The notes under the pieces were generated by a model. It saw only the letters and a list, made by a program, of their open reading frames with translations, had not been told where the DNA came from and did no database searches. Shown piece after piece: positions 16,483 through 25,163 of a DNA stretch of 64,000 nucleotides (position 1 is its first letter; the number at the start of each line of letters is the position of its first letter). The position numbers and the translations under genes are program-made. This DNA is from Nocardioides daedukensis (GTDB taxonomy: Bacteria; Actinomycetota; Actinomycetes; Propionibacteriales; Nocardioidaceae), in contig NZ_JACCAA010000001.1 in the NCBI RefSeq assembly GCF_013408415.1, positions 3,286,001 through 3,350,000 of the forward strand. Direction: 5' to 3'.

Positions 16483-18002
16483 GACGGTAGGCAGATTCGG
16501 AAGACGGTGCCGTCGGCGGAGGACTGGAGCTCGAGCTCCCCTCCACACGCGCGCAGGATCTGGCGGGCATAGGACAGACCGATGCCCTGCCCGGACGAGG
16601 ACAGGCCCTTCGCGTGACGACGGAACATGCGGAGTCGCACTTCGTCGGGGATGCCCGGGCCGTCATCGGTGACGATGAGTGCGACCTCGCCGTCACTGAG
16701 TTCCGAGGAGATCCGCACCGTCGCTCCCGGCGCATGGTCGCGGACGTTGCTGAGCAGGACGTTGAGGGCCTTGGCGACGTCGTCCGCCGGGGCGAACGCT
16801 TGCAGGTTGCCGCGGTGATGGACGATCCGTCCGCCCTGGGCACGGTGGGCGACCACATGCGGTTCCACCGCATCGTCGAGATCGATCCGCTGGCAGCTGT
16901 CGCGTCCCGGCTGGACGGGCTCGACCAACAGCCTTTCCAGGCGGCCCATCTCGGCCTCCAACATGGCGGCCAGGTTCTTGCGCTGCAGTTCCGCGACCTC
17001 GTTCTCGTGATGGATCAGGAGCCGGGAAGCCGATGCGATGCCGGCGACGGTGGAGCGAGCCTCGTGTCGTGTCTCCTCATCCGCCCAAAGCCTGCGCTCG
17101 GCATCCTCCAGTGACTCGTGCAAGCGGGTGGATTGGGTGGCGTAGGCGAGGCAGAGGAGGATCAGCGAGGCCACGACCATGCCGATGCCGGTCGTGCTGC
17201 ACACCACGATGATGACGATGGACCAGGCTGCTCGTCCGTCCATCTGGCTGGGGCTGAAGTGGTGGAAGGCCACTCCGACGGTGAGGCACCAGGTCACGAT
17301 CCAGCGCAGGTCCCGGTGCAGGTCGATGACCTTGGCGAGGCTTCGGGCTCCGATCCAGACAGCGATGGCGAAAGCGAGGATCTCGACATACTGCACTACG
17401 TCGGGCTGCACGCGAATGCCCTGGTCCACCCACCATGCCCGCAGGAGGGAGAACGCAATGCCAGCTCCGGGGCCCAGGAACAGCGGGGCCCGCCATCGAG
17501 AGAGGGGGGCTGACCTGGCGCAGCGGATCGACACCCAGATGAGAAACGCGAACCACACGAGATCCGGGATCATCACCAGGTTGACGGAATTCTCGTCGCC
17601 AAGTGCCGGCATGTAGCGCCCGTCCATGCTCTGGGTGCGCAAGTAGATCCCCGTGCAGAAGAGGAAGGTGGCGAGCCATCCGGCCGAGTTGTGGTTCCTG
17701 AGCCAGGACCCGCACAGCACCAGCAGGCCGGCCCCGATCAGCGCCAGGGCGAAAGTCTCACGCACGGACGTGGCCATGGCGGCGAGCTCGTGGGCCGGCC
17801 GGGTCAGGTGCACGGTGACAGCGACCAGCAAGACCCCCAAGGCCGTGCCAGCAGGCGCCCACGCGTTTGGCCAACCCCACGCCCTGCTTCGGAAAATGGT
17901 CAGATCGTTGGTGCTCGGGCTCCCGAGGCCCGTGGACCTAGCTGAGTTCTCTCTGAGCAGGAACTTCGGTGGCTCGAAGTTGTCCTCCACACCGGGCAGC
18001 AT
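16479..18002 (-). CDS. Membrane sensor histidine kinase
   Basis: The protein (507 aa from the chosen ATG) has a short cytoplasmic N-terminus and about eight membrane helices (residues about 50-280) forming a membrane-embedded sensor with no large external domain. A cytoplasmic coiled coil follows. The likely phosphorylated His313 lies in TRHEARST. The HATPase domain is clear: N-box ALNVLLSNVRDHA, G1 VTDDGPGIPDE and G2 GQGIGLSYARQILRACGGEL. The signal is unknown; a membrane-embedded sensor may read the envelope state or a hydrophobic ligand. Reading upstream of the chosen start runs into a palindrome-rich promoter region and looks non-coding. The gene is coupled to its response regulator by a GTGA overlap. 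Confidence 0.88.
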   Translation of the reverse strand: MLPGVEDNFEPPKFLLRENSARSTGLGSPSTNDLTIFRSRAWGWPNAWAPAGTALGVLLVAVTVHLTRPAHELAAMATSVRETFALALIGAGLLVLCGSWLRNHNSAGWLATFLFCTGIYLRTQSMDGRYMPALGDENSVNLVMIPDLVWFAFLIWVSIRCARSAPLSRWRAPLFLGPGAGIAFSLLRAWWVDQGIRVQPDVVQYVEILAFAIAVWIGARSLAKVIDLHRDLRWIVTWCLTVGVAFHHFSPSQMDGRAAWSIVIIVVCSTTGIGMVVASLILLCLAYATQSTRLHESLEDAERRLWADEETRHEARSTVAGIASASRLLIHHENEVAELQRKNLAAMLEAEMGRLERLLVEPVQPGRDSCQRIDLDDAVEPHVVAHRAQGGRIVHHRGNLQAFAPADDVAKALNVLLSNVRDHAPGATVRISSELSDGEVALIVTDDGPGIPDEVRLRMFRRHAKGLSSSGQGIGLSYARQILRACGGELELQSSADGTVFRICLPS

Positions 18003-18042
18003 ACGTCGCCATCTTGCGTCTCTCACCGAAACACGGTATGTA

Positions 18043-18085
18043 CCCCAATTTTGGGGACGATGCGCGGACTGAGCCCCTTGCGGGG
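18043..18085. promoter_or_regulatory. Paired CCCC/GGGG inverted repeats upstream of the histidine kinase gene
   Basis: CCCCAA-TT-TTGGGG (18043-18056) is followed 31 bp further, about three helical turns, by CCCC-TTGC-GGGG (18074-18085). The first site shares its arms with the 3015-3030 palindrome. The elements sit 40-80 bp upstream of the kinase start in the 267-bp gap to the divergent LuxR gene at 18270. That gap also holds CGCTC-AATC-GAGCG near 18107-18120. Function is inferred as operator sites. Confidence 0.45.
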
Positions 18086-18269
18086 TCATCGAAATGGGGC
18101 ATAGATCGCTCAATCGAGCGCCACGCCCCAACCCCGGGCCTACGATCCAGGCAGTCACGAGGTGACCAGTTTTCCGCTCATTGGGTGTCCGGAGGAGGTG
18201 AGTCGAAAATGGCCAGGAACAGCGACCTGACAACGCGGCTGACCTGCGCCGCGCACCGAGGTTGATCCT

Positions 18270-19007
18270 TTGAATGTCCAGCAGGACGACCGGGTCGCCG
18301 ATGTTCGTGGGCAGGTCAGCGCAGCTGACGGTCGGCGAGTCCTCGTCATCTCGGACCACGTCCTGACTAGCGAAGCCGTTGCCGCTGCGCTCTCGGACGT
18401 GGGCTACCGAGTGCGCCGGATGGCCGCTCGGCGACACTCGCTGAGCATGGTCGACGTGCAGCATCAGTTGACGGACTTCGATCCTGGCGTCGTGCTCCTG
18501 TTGCACGAGGTGGCCGACCCTGCGCACGTCCGGGCCATGCGACGGCTGGTGAGCCGGTTCGGGGACGTCGCATGGTTCGTCCTCACCTCAAGTAAGCGTG
18601 GGCCGGTCTGGGGTGCGGGCATCGATGTCGGCGCCGCCACGGTGATGTCGATGGACAGCACCGTGGAGGAGCTCTCCCGAGCACTTTCCCGGGCCTTCGC
18701 GCGGATGCCGGTCATGCAGGAGGAGGCCAGGGATCGACTGCACCGGGAGTGGACGGACCGCCCGAGGGCTGCGGTCGACCTGTGGGACCACCTGGACAGG
18801 CTGACCCAGCGCGAGACTGAGGTGTTGGCGGACCTGCACCGAGGACGCTCGGTCTCGGAGATCGCGGCCCGGGCCGGGTTGCGATCCAGCACGGTGAGGA
18901 GTCACGTCAAGGCGATCCTGCGCAAGCTGGACGTGCCGTCCCAGCTCACCGCCGTCGCGATCTATCAGCAAGCCGTGGAGACCCTGGTTCCTCGAGATGA
19001 TCGCTGA
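18270..19007 (+). CDS. LuxR-family regulator with degenerate receiver domain
   Basis: This 245-aa protein aligns along its length with the cluster's response regulator. Where that protein has the phosphoacceptor (LLDLD), this one reads VVLLLHEVAD, with Leu78 in place of Asp. The conserved Lys is also gone (VMSMDST). It therefore cannot be phosphorylated in the usual way and probably acts constitutively or through a ligand or protein partner. The LuxR helix-turn-helix is intact (residues about 180-235: LTQRETEVLADLHRG, IAARAGLRSSTVRSHVKAILRKLD). The start is a TTG with a GAGG site; no better in-frame start exists before the receiver domain. It is divergent from the kinase gene and 32 nt upstream of galE. 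Confidence 0.88.
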   Translation: MNVQQDDRVADVRGQVSAADGRRVLVISDHVLTSEAVAAALSDVGYRVRRMAARRHSLSMVDVQHQLTDFDPGVVLLLHEVADPAHVRAMRRLVSRFGDVAWFVLTSSKRGPVWGAGIDVGAATVMSMDSTVEELSRALSRAFARMPVMQEEARDRLHREWTDRPRAAVDLWDHLDRLTQRETEVLADLHRGRSVSEIAARAGLRSSTVRSHVKAILRKLDVPSQLTAVAIYQQAVETLVPRDDR

Positions 19008-19039
19008 CCCGACGGACGTGTGCTGGAGGGAGGAGACAC

Positions 19040-20032
19040 ATGAACTGGCTCGTTACCGGTGGTGCCGGCTACATCGGGTCCCATGTCGTCCGGGCTCTGC
19101 AGCGGGCCGGTCTGAATCCCGTGGTGCTCGATGACCTGTCCACCGGGTTCAGCTCCTTCGTCCCTGCGGAGGTGCCCTTCATCGAGACCTCGCTGTGCGA
19201 CCGGGAACGCCTCGACCGTGCGATGCGGCAATACCGGATCGATGGGGTCGTCCACCTCGCAGGGTTCAAGTATGCGGGCGTGTCCGTGTCTCGCCCGGTG
19301 CACACCTACGAGCAGAACGTCTCCGCCATGGTAACCCTGCTCGGATCCGTGCGGCGGTGCGGGATCGACAAGTTCGTCTTCTCGTCCAGCGCTGCGGTCT
19401 ATGGCAGCCCGACCGTCGACCGGGTGACCGAGTCGACGCCGACCGCACCCGAGTCGCCGTACGGAGAATCGAAGCTGTTCGGAGAGACCCTGCTCCGTGA
19501 CGTTGCTGCTGCCGAGGGCATCCGGCACACGTCGCTGCGCTATTTCAACGTGGTGGGCTCGGGAGCCTGCGACCTTTATGACGCGAGTCCGCACAACCTG
19601 TTCCCCGTCGTCTTCGACATGCTGAGCAGTGCGAGGACCCCCAGAATCAACGGGGACGACTACCCGACCCCCGACGGCACCTGCGTGCGCGACTATGTCC
19701 ACGTGGCTGACCTCGCCGAGGCCCATGTCGCGGCGGCCGTGCGGACGATGGAGGGTCAGACACTGCGGCCGGTCTACAACCTGGGCAGTGGAACGGGAAG
19801 TTCGGTGCGCCAGATCATGGATGCCGTCCGATCCTGTACGGGGATCTCCTTCGAGCCGTTGATCGCCCCGCGTCGACCGGGCGACCCGGCAAGGATCGTG
19901 GCAGACGGGCACCTGGCCGCTGCCGACCTGGGGTGGACGATGCGGCACGACCTCGAGTCGATGGTGGCGAGCGCTTGGGAAGCACGCTGCGTCCTGACCA
20001 GTCGGAAGTGCTCCCGACCCCTCACAAGATGA
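19040..20032 (+). CDS. galE: UDP-glucose 4-epimerase
   Basis: The 330-aa protein is an extended short-chain dehydrogenase. The NAD-binding motif is VTGGAGYIGSHVV (GxxGxxG) at the N-terminus, the active-site Ser region is FSSSAAVYG, and the catalytic Tyr-Lys pair is YGESK. Other family segments are present: SLRYFNVVGS, PTPDGTCVRDYVHVADLAEAH and YNLGSG. It interconverts UDP-glucose and UDP-galactose and would supply UDP-galactose for the polysaccharide made by this locus. A strong ribosome site (GGAGGGAGGAG) precedes the ATG. It follows the degenerate LuxR gene by 32 nt and is probably co-transcribed. N-acetylated substrates cannot be excluded. Confidence 0.93.
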   Translation: MNWLVTGGAGYIGSHVVRALQRAGLNPVVLDDLSTGFSSFVPAEVPFIETSLCDRERLDRAMRQYRIDGVVHLAGFKYAGVSVSRPVHTYEQNVSAMVTLLGSVRRCGIDKFVFSSSAAVYGSPTVDRVTESTPTAPESPYGESKLFGETLLRDVAAAEGIRHTSLRYFNVVGSGACDLYDASPHNLFPVVFDMLSSARTPRINGDDYPTPDGTCVRDYVHVADLAEAHVAAAVRTMEGQTLRPVYNLGSGTGSSVRQIMDAVRSCTGISFEPLIAPRRPGDPARIVADGHLAAADLGWTMRHDLESMVASAWEARCVLTSRKCSRPLTR

Positions 20033-20057
20033 ACTGCTCGATGTGCTCGGTGGCGAT

Positions 20058-20076
20058 GTGCCTGGCGCCCAGGCAC
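20058..20076. terminator. Hairpin between galE and the convergent purine nucleoside phosphorylase gene
   Basis: An 8-bp perfect stem, GTGCCTGG paired with CCAGGCAC, has a three-base loop. It lies 25 nt after the galE stop and 51 nt from the convergent gene's stop, so it may terminate both. Confidence 0.6.
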
Positions 20077-20127
20077 GGGTGAACCTGGTTGCGATGCTCG
20101 TCCACGAGCCTGCTGAGATCGTGGGTA

Positions 20128-20922
20128 TCAGATGCGGGGGAGGATCTTGCCGAGCAGGCCGCCCATCCGGGTCGCGGCCGCGCGACCGGCCTCAAGGACC
20201 TCCTTGTGGTTGAGGGGCTCGCCGGTGATACCTGCTGCGAGGTTGGTGACCAGGCTGATCCCGAGGATCTCCAGTCCAGCCTCGCGTGCGGCGATCGCTT
20301 CGAGAGTGGTGCTCATTCCGACCAGTTCGCCGCCGATCGCGCGCACCATGCCGATCTCGGCCGGCGTCTCGTAATGGGGGCCGGGGAACTGTACATAGAT
20401 GGCCTCGTCCAACGCGGGCTCGACCTCGCGGCACATCGAGCGCAGTCGCGAGGAGTAGAGGTCGGTGAGGTCGATGAAGTTCGCGCCCTCGATCGGGCTG
20501 GTGGCGGTGAGGTTGATGTGGTCGCTGATCAGGACAGGGGTGCCCGGGGTCCAAGTCTCGCGCAGGCCTCCACACCCGTTGGTGAGTACGATCGCGCGGC
20601 AGCCCGCAGCGGCAGCCGTGCGTACGCCGTGGACCACCGAGGCCACGCCGCGGCCCTCATAGAAGTGTGTGCGCCCCAGGAACACCAGCAGGTTGTGCTC
20701 GCCGGAGCGCACCGAGCGGATCTTGCCCGAGTGCCCTTCGACGCCGGGCGGGGCGAAACCGGTGAGTTCGGCTGCGTCGAACTCCGCCGTCACCTCGCCC
20801 AGCGCATCGACGGCCGGCAACCAGCCGGAACCCATCACCAGGGCGATGTCGTGCTGTTCGATGCCGGTGCGCTCACGGAGGTCCGCGGCTGCCTGTGCTG
20901 CAAGTTCAGAGTTCGTCACCAC
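20128..20922 (-). CDS. punA: Purine nucleoside phosphorylase (trimeric class)
   Basis: This 264-aa cytoplasmic enzyme cleaves purine nucleosides with phosphate to the base and ribose-1-phosphate in purine salvage. Family motifs are clear: VMGSGW at the start of the fold, the phosphate-binding segment GHSGKIR, TNGCGGLR, the substrate-binding GPHYETPAEI, and GMSTTLEAIAAREAG. The Asn that selects 6-oxopurines appears in LVTNLAAGI. Two GTG codons lie at the start, and either could be used. It is transcribed with the gamma-glutamylcyclotransferase-fold gene 15 nt upstream. In M. tuberculosis the homologue (deoD, Rv3307) is likewise near lpdA. Confidence 0.93.
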   Translation of the reverse strand: MVTNSELAAQAAADLRERTGIEQHDIALVMGSGWLPAVDALGEVTAEFDAAELTGFAPPGVEGHSGKIRSVRSGEHNLLVFLGRTHFYEGRGVASVVHGVRTAAAAGCRAIVLTNGCGGLRETWTPGTPVLISDHINLTATSPIEGANFIDLTDLYSSRLRSMCREVEPALDEAIYVQFPGPHYETPAEIGMVRAIGGELVGMSTTLEAIAAREAGLEILGISLVTNLAAGITGEPLNHKEVLEAGRAAATRMGGLLGKILPRI

Positions 20923-20937
20923 GCCCGCACTCTAGAC

Positions 20938-21390
20938 TCACAGGCCGGTCGAACGACAGGCGCGAGCCCTCAGCGCCACAACGTAGTCGTCGGGGGCACC
21001 TGCTGCCTCCGCCGCGTCGGCGAGCACGCCGATGTTGTAGGCGGAGGGGAGCCCGCCCTCATAGGCGTCGAGCACGTAGGCCCAGACCACCGATTCGCCG
21101 GTCAGCGTGGAGACCCGGACCTTGGTCTTGCGATAGAGACCGGTGTCGGCCGCCTCCCAGCCGTCCAGAGCAGTCTCGTCCTCGGGGGTCACGTCGTAGA
21201 CGGCGACGAAGACCTGCTCGAACGGGTCTTGGACGATCGTGGTGAGGGCGCCGTCCCAACCGTGTTCCTCGCCGCCGAAGGTGAGTCGCCAACCCTCCAG
21301 CCAGCCGGTGGTCTGCAGGGGAGAGTGTGGACAACGTTCGCTCATGCGGGCGGGGTCGAGATTGGTCCCATAGGCGGCGTACAAGGTCAC
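20938..21390 (-). CDS. Gamma-glutamylcyclotransferase-fold protein
   Basis: The 150-aa protein begins LYAAYGTNL, the substrate-binding motif of the gamma-glutamylcyclotransferase superfamily. Downstream segments GWEAADTGLYRKTKVRV and VWAYVLD fit the cyclotransferase fold, with an acidic residue in the WEAADTG stretch. Such enzymes release 5-oxoproline from gamma-glutamyl compounds, but many members are uncharacterised, and the substrate cannot be assigned here. The start is a GTG without a strong ribosome site. It lies upstream of the phosphorylase gene in the same orientation and diverges from the dihydrolipoyl dehydrogenase gene. The position corresponds to M. tuberculosis Rv3304 (from memory). 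Confidence 0.85.
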   Translation of the reverse strand: MTLYAAYGTNLDPARMSERCPHSPLQTTGWLEGWRLTFGGEEHGWDGALTTIVQDPFEQVFVAVYDVTPEDETALDGWEAADTGLYRKTKVRVSTLTGESVVWAYVLDAYEGGLPSAYNIGVLADAAEAAGAPDDYVVALRARACRSTGL

Positions 21391-21460
21391 CTGCCCGAGG
21401 GTAGTGCCTCCGGCTCCCTCGTCCGGGGAGGCATGGGGTGGTGGTGGGAGCAGACCCGGT

Positions 21461-21466
21461 TAGTCT
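21461..21466 (+). promoter_or_regulatory. -10 element TAGTCT, leaderless start of lpdA
   Basis: The hexamer fits TANNNT and ends 6 nt before the GTG start, so transcription should begin at or next to the start codon. No Shine-Dalgarno sequence is present. Confidence 0.6.
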
Positions 21467-21472
21467 GGTCTC

Positions 21473-22870
21473 GTGACCCACTTCAATGTCCTTGTCCTTG
21501 GTGCCGGTCCTGGTGGTTATGTCGCGGGGATCCGCGCAGCCCAGCTCGGCCTGTCTGTCGCGGTCGTCGAAGAGAAGTACTGGGGCGGTGTCTGCCTGAA
21601 CGTGGGTTGTATTCCCTCCAAGGCTCTCCTCAAGAACGCCGAGCTCGCCCACACGCTGACCCACGACAAGGCGAAGTTCGGGATCGAGGGTGACGCCACG
21701 ATGGCGTTCGGCCCGACCCACAAGCGGTCGCGGCAGGTGAGCGCCGGCATCGTCAAGGGCGTCCACTTCCTGATGAAGAAGAACAAGATCACCGAGATCA
21801 ACGGTCGCGGCACGCTGACCGGCGCGACGGGCATCGACGTGGTGGACGCCGACGGCAACAGCTCGTCGCACACCTTCGACAACCTGATCATCGCCACCGG
21901 CGCGCACGTGCGGATGCTGCCCGGCATCGAGAAGAGCAAGAACGTCGTCACCTATGAGGAGCAGATCCTCGACGAGAACCTGCCGAGCTCGATCATCATC
22001 GGCGGCTCGGGTGCGATCGGTGTCGAGTTCGCCTACGTGCTGAAGAACTTCGGCGTGGACGTCACCATCGTGGAGTTCCTCGACCGGATGGTCCCCACCG
22101 AGGACGCCGACGTGTCCAAGGAGCTCCTCAAGCACTACAAGAAGCTCGGTGTGAAGGTCCTCCTCTCGACCAAGGTCGAAGGAGTCGAGGACACCGGGTC
22201 GGGCGTCAAGGTCACGGTCAGCCCGGCCGCCGGCGGTGACTCCGAGGTCCTCGAGGCAGACCGGATGCTCGCCGCCTTCGGCTTCGCGCCGAACGTCGAG
22301 GGCTATGGCCTCGACGCTGCTGGTGTGGAGCTGACCGAGCGCGGCGCGATCGCCGTCGACGGGCGTGGACGCACCAACGTGGAGAACATCTACGCGATCG
22401 GTGACGTCACCGCGAAGTTCATGCTCGCCCACGCCGCCGAGGCGGCCGGGATCGTGGCCGCCGAGACGATCGCCGGAGCGGAGACGCAGGAGATCAACTA
22501 CGACATGATTCCGCGGGCGACCTACTGCCAGCCGCAGATCGGTTCCTTCGGCTATTCCGAGGAGCAGGCCAAGGAGAAGGGGTACGACGTCAAGACGGCC
22601 ACCTTCCCGTTCTCCGCGAACGGCAAGGCGCAAGGCCTCGGTGAGGCAGTCGGCTTCGTCAAGGTGATCGCCGACGCCGAGCACAACGAGTTCCTCGGCG
22701 CGCACATGATCGGCCCGGACGTCACCGAGCAGCTGCCGGTGCTGACCCTGGCCCAGCAGTGGGACCTGACGGCGGACGAGGTGGCACGCAACGTGTTCGC
22801 CCACCCGACGCTCTCCGAGGCGGTCAAGGAAGCAGTGCACGGCATCGCCGGGCACATGATCAACTTCTGA
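21473..22870 (+). CDS. lpdA: Dihydrolipoyl dehydrogenase
   Basis: This 465-aa flavoenzyme is the E3 component of 2-oxoacid dehydrogenase complexes and reoxidises dihydrolipoamide with NAD+. The FAD-binding motif is [12 protein letters not shown]. The redox-active disulfide is Cys41-Cys46 in [13 protein letters not shown]. The NAD-binding loop is [12 protein letters not shown], the second FAD motif ends in AIGDVT, and the C-terminal catalytic HPTLSE is present. All hallmark residues are therefore intact. The GTG start is preceded by a -10 element only, which suggests a leaderless message. A second, diverged paralogue follows 4 nt downstream. The genes for the rest of the complex are not in the window. 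Confidence 0.95.
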   Translation: MTHFNVLVLGAGPGGYVAGIRAAQLGLSVAVVEEKYWGGVCLNVGCIPSKALLKNAELAHTLTHDKAKFGIEGDATMAFGPTHKRSRQVSAGIVKGVHFLMKKNKITEINGRGTLTGATGIDVVDADGNSSSHTFDNLIIATGAHVRMLPGIEKSKNVVTYEEQILDENLPSSIIIGGSGAIGVEFAYVLKNFGVDVTIVEFLDRMVPTEDADVSKELLKHYKKLGVKVLLSTKVEGVEDTGSGVKVTVSPAAGGDSEVLEADRMLAAFGFAPNVEGYGLDAAGVELTERGAIAVDGRGRTNVENIYAIGDVTAKFMLAHAAEAAGIVAAETIAGAETQEINYDMIPRATYCQPQIGSFGYSEEQAKEKGYDVKTATFPFSANGKAQGLGEAVGFVKVIADAEHNEFLGAHMIGPDVTEQLPVLTLAQQWDLTADEVARNVFAHPTLSEAVKEAVHGIAGHMINF

Positions 22871-22874
22871 TCCG

Positions 22875-24275
22875 ATGCCCACTTCGAATCGTGTCGTCAT
22901 CGTCGGGGGAGGCCCGGGCGGATATGAGTCCGCCCTGGTCGCCGCACAGCTCGGCGCGGAGGTCACGCTGGTCGACACCGACGGCCTCGGCGGGTCCGCG
23001 GTGCTCACCGACTGCGTGCCGAGCAAGACCCTGATCGCCACGGCCGAGGTGATGACCGAGGTGGCTGCTTCAGCCGAGCTCGGGGTGTCCTTCACCGACA
23101 CCCAGGGGGACGCGGCCACCAGCATTCGCGTCGACCTGGCCAAGGTGAACGCGCGCGTACGCCGTCTCGCCGACGAGCAGTCGGCCGACATCGCCCGTCG
23201 AATGGAACGCGACGGGGTGCGGGTGATCCGGGGCCGTGGTCGGCTGAGTGATCCGCACCGGGTCGAGGTGACCGACGCCGACGGCGTACGTTCCGTCCTC
23301 GAGGCGGATGCCATCCTGGTCGCCACCGGTGCCTCGCCCCGGACCTTGGCCTCGGCCGAGCCCGATGGTGAACGCATCCTGACCTGGGAGCAGGTCTATG
23401 ACCTCACCGAGGTGCCGGAGAAGCTGATCGTGGTCGGTTCGGGCGTCACCGGGGCGGAGTTCGCCTCCGCCTATCTGGCGCTGGGCATCGACGTCACCCT
23501 GGTCTCCTCGCGCGACCGGGTCCTTCCCGGTGAGGACGCGGATGCCTCGGCGGTCCTCGAGCAGGTGGCCACCCGCAAGGGGATGAAGGTGCTCGGCAAG
23601 TCCCGGATGGAGTCCGTGATCCGTCACGGGGACTCGGTGACCGTGACGCTGACGGACGGTCGCACGGTCGAGGGCTCGCACTGCATCCTCGCGCTCGGCT
23701 CGGTCCCGAACACTGCCGACCTCGGTCTCGAGGAGGCCGGCGTGATCACCGATGAGGCTGGCTTCATCAAGGTGGACAGGGTCTCTCGGACCTCGGCACG
23801 CGGTGTCTATGCGGCCGGTGACTGCACTGGCGTGCTGATGCTCGCCTCCGTGGCCGGGATGCAGGGCCGGATCGCCATGTGGCACTTCCTCGGGGACGCG
23901 GTGGCACCGCTGGACCTGAAGAAGGTGTCCTCCAACGTCTTCACCGCACCCGAGATCGCCACGGTGGGCTGGTCGCAGCAGGCCGTCGACGCCGGTGAGA
24001 TCCAGGCGGACTGTGTGATGCTCCCGCTCGCCGGCAATGCCCGGGCCAAGATGCAGGGCGTCACCGATGGCTTCGTGAAGCTGTTCTGCCGGCCCGGCAC
24101 CGGGATCGTCGTCGGCGGCGTCGTCGTCGGCCCACGCGCCTCGGAGCTGATCCACCCGGTCGCGATCGCGGTGGGGGAGTCACTGACCGCCGACCAGCTG
24201 GCCCAGGTGTTCACCGTCTATCCGTCGGTGTCGGGATCGGTCGCAGAGGCTGCGCGGCGCCTGCACAAGATCTGA
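22875..24275 (+). CDS. NAD(P)H-quinone dehydrogenase (LpdA-type flavoprotein)
   Basis: The 466-aa protein is a flavoprotein disulfide reductase paralogue that cannot work as a dihydrolipoyl dehydrogenase. The first redox Cys is replaced: GGSAVLTDCVPSKT has Ala42 where Cys is expected and retains only Cys47. The C-terminal His-Glu pair is also absent (FTVYPSVSGSVAEAA). FAD and NAD(P) motifs are intact (VGGGPGGYES, VVGSGVTGAEF, AAGDCTG). These are the features of M. tuberculosis LpdA (Rv3303c), described as an NAD(P)H:quinone oxidoreductase. It starts 4 nt after the true dehydrogenase and is surely co-transcribed. It ends 6 nt from the convergent gene at 24282. Confidence 0.87.
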   Translation: MPTSNRVVIVGGGPGGYESALVAAQLGAEVTLVDTDGLGGSAVLTDCVPSKTLIATAEVMTEVAASAELGVSFTDTQGDAATSIRVDLAKVNARVRRLADEQSADIARRMERDGVRVIRGRGRLSDPHRVEVTDADGVRSVLEADAILVATGASPRTLASAEPDGERILTWEQVYDLTEVPEKLIVVGSGVTGAEFASAYLALGIDVTLVSSRDRVLPGEDADASAVLEQVATRKGMKVLGKSRMESVIRHGDSVTVTLTDGRTVEGSHCILALGSVPNTADLGLEEAGVITDEAGFIKVDRVSRTSARGVYAAGDCTGVLMLASVAGMQGRIAMWHFLGDAVAPLDLKKVSSNVFTAPEIATVGWSQQAVDAGEIQADCVMLPLAGNARAKMQGVTDGFVKLFCRPGTGIVVGGVVVGPRASELIHPVAIAVGESLTADQLAQVFTVYPSVSGSVAEAARRLHKI

Positions 24276-24281
24276 GCGCCT

Positions 24282-25163
24282 TCAGAAGCCGCCGAAGTCG
24301 CCGCCGCCCCCGAAGTCACCAGCACCGCCGAACCATCCGCCGGAGTCCCCGCCCGAGAAGTCACCACCCGAGTGGTCGCCGCCACCGATCTCGCCGATGC
24401 CGTCCATGCTGTCCAGGCCATCGGTGCCCCCACCCTCGGTGGACCAGTCGCCGCCGGCGGCGTCACCACCCAGGTCGGCCGGTGGCTCGATCACCGCCGG
24501 TGACCAGAGGCCGCCCATCATCGACCCGATCAGGAACGCCGGGAAGAGTCCGTTCATCGCATAGGAGCCGTAGTAGCCGTCGGCATAGTGGCCGTAGGCC
24601 GGGCCACCCTGGTACCACGGCACCATCCGGTTGCCGGAGCGGACCTGGCGGGCGTCGGGCTCGGCGCCGGCACGGACACGCTCGGCGTCGGCCAGGCAGA
24701 CCGGGATCTCACGCTCGGCGCCACCGGCCGGAGCCCAGGCGACGTCGGTCTGGGCCGGGCCGTGGGCGGGGTTGAAGAAGCACGGTGGGCGCCGCTGCGG
24801 GAGCTCGCGTCCGTCCTGCCGCGCCAGCACGCAGGCCTGCGCATAGCGGCCGTCCTCGAGGGTGCGCGTGACCTGGGTGAGGTCCTCGGGCTCCGCCGCC
24901 TCGGCGAGCAGCATCTTGGCGTCCTCGTAGGCGTCCAGGGCTCGCTGGTAGTCCTGCCGCATCGGCACGTCGAGGGTGGTCGCGAGGGTGTCGATGTGCA
25001 GCTCCTGCAGCTCCTCGCCGAACCGGGTCACGTCCGCGTCCACGACCCTCTTCACCTGGGCGAGAGCACGCTCCTGCTCGCTCGTCTGCTTGCGGGACCT
25101 GCGCTGTACGGCGACCAGCGCGACGACGGCGACGACTGCGAGAAGGACCAGGAACTCCACCAT
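24282..25163 (-). CDS. Membrane-anchored protein with NPxHG motif and Gly-rich tail, unknown function
   Basis: This 293-aa protein has one N-terminal membrane helix (VEFLVLLAVVAVVALVAV), then a helical, charged region (residues about 25-110). The cysteine motif CFFNPAHGP follows, and about 25 residues later there is a VCLADAERV segment. The last 60 residues are strongly glycine-rich and low in complexity (GGGDHSGGDFSGGDSGG type). I do not know a function. The CxxNPxHG motif and its spacing to a downstream Cys recur in the proteins at 26962 and 28826. From memory, similar motifs occur in uncharacterised, TPM-domain-associated proteins of Streptomyces. It is convergent with the quinone dehydrogenase gene and divergent from the SpoIID-type gene. 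Confidence 0.8.
   Translation of the reverse strand: MVEFLVLLAVVAVVALVAVQRRSRKQTSEQERALAQVKRVVDADVTRFGEELQELHIDTLATTLDVPMRQDYQRALDAYEDAKMLLAEAAEPEDLTQVTRTLEDGRYAQACVLARQDGRELPQRRPPCFFNPAHGPAQTDVAWAPAGGAEREIPVCLADAERVRAGAEPDARQVRSGNRMVPWYQGGPAYGHYADGYYGSYAMNGLFPAFLIGSMMGGLWSPAVIEPPADLGGDAAGGDWSTEGGGTDGLDSMDGIGEIGGGDHSGGDFSGGDSGGWFGGAGDFGGGGDFGGF

Noticed and set aside
16479..18527. Long N-terminal extension of the histidine kinase
   Set aside because: It would run across the operator-like palindromes and into the divergent LuxR gene.
21059..23377. 772-codon frame antisense to the dihydrolipoyl dehydrogenase gene
   Set aside because: It covers two proven genes and their promoter and shows no recognisable motif.
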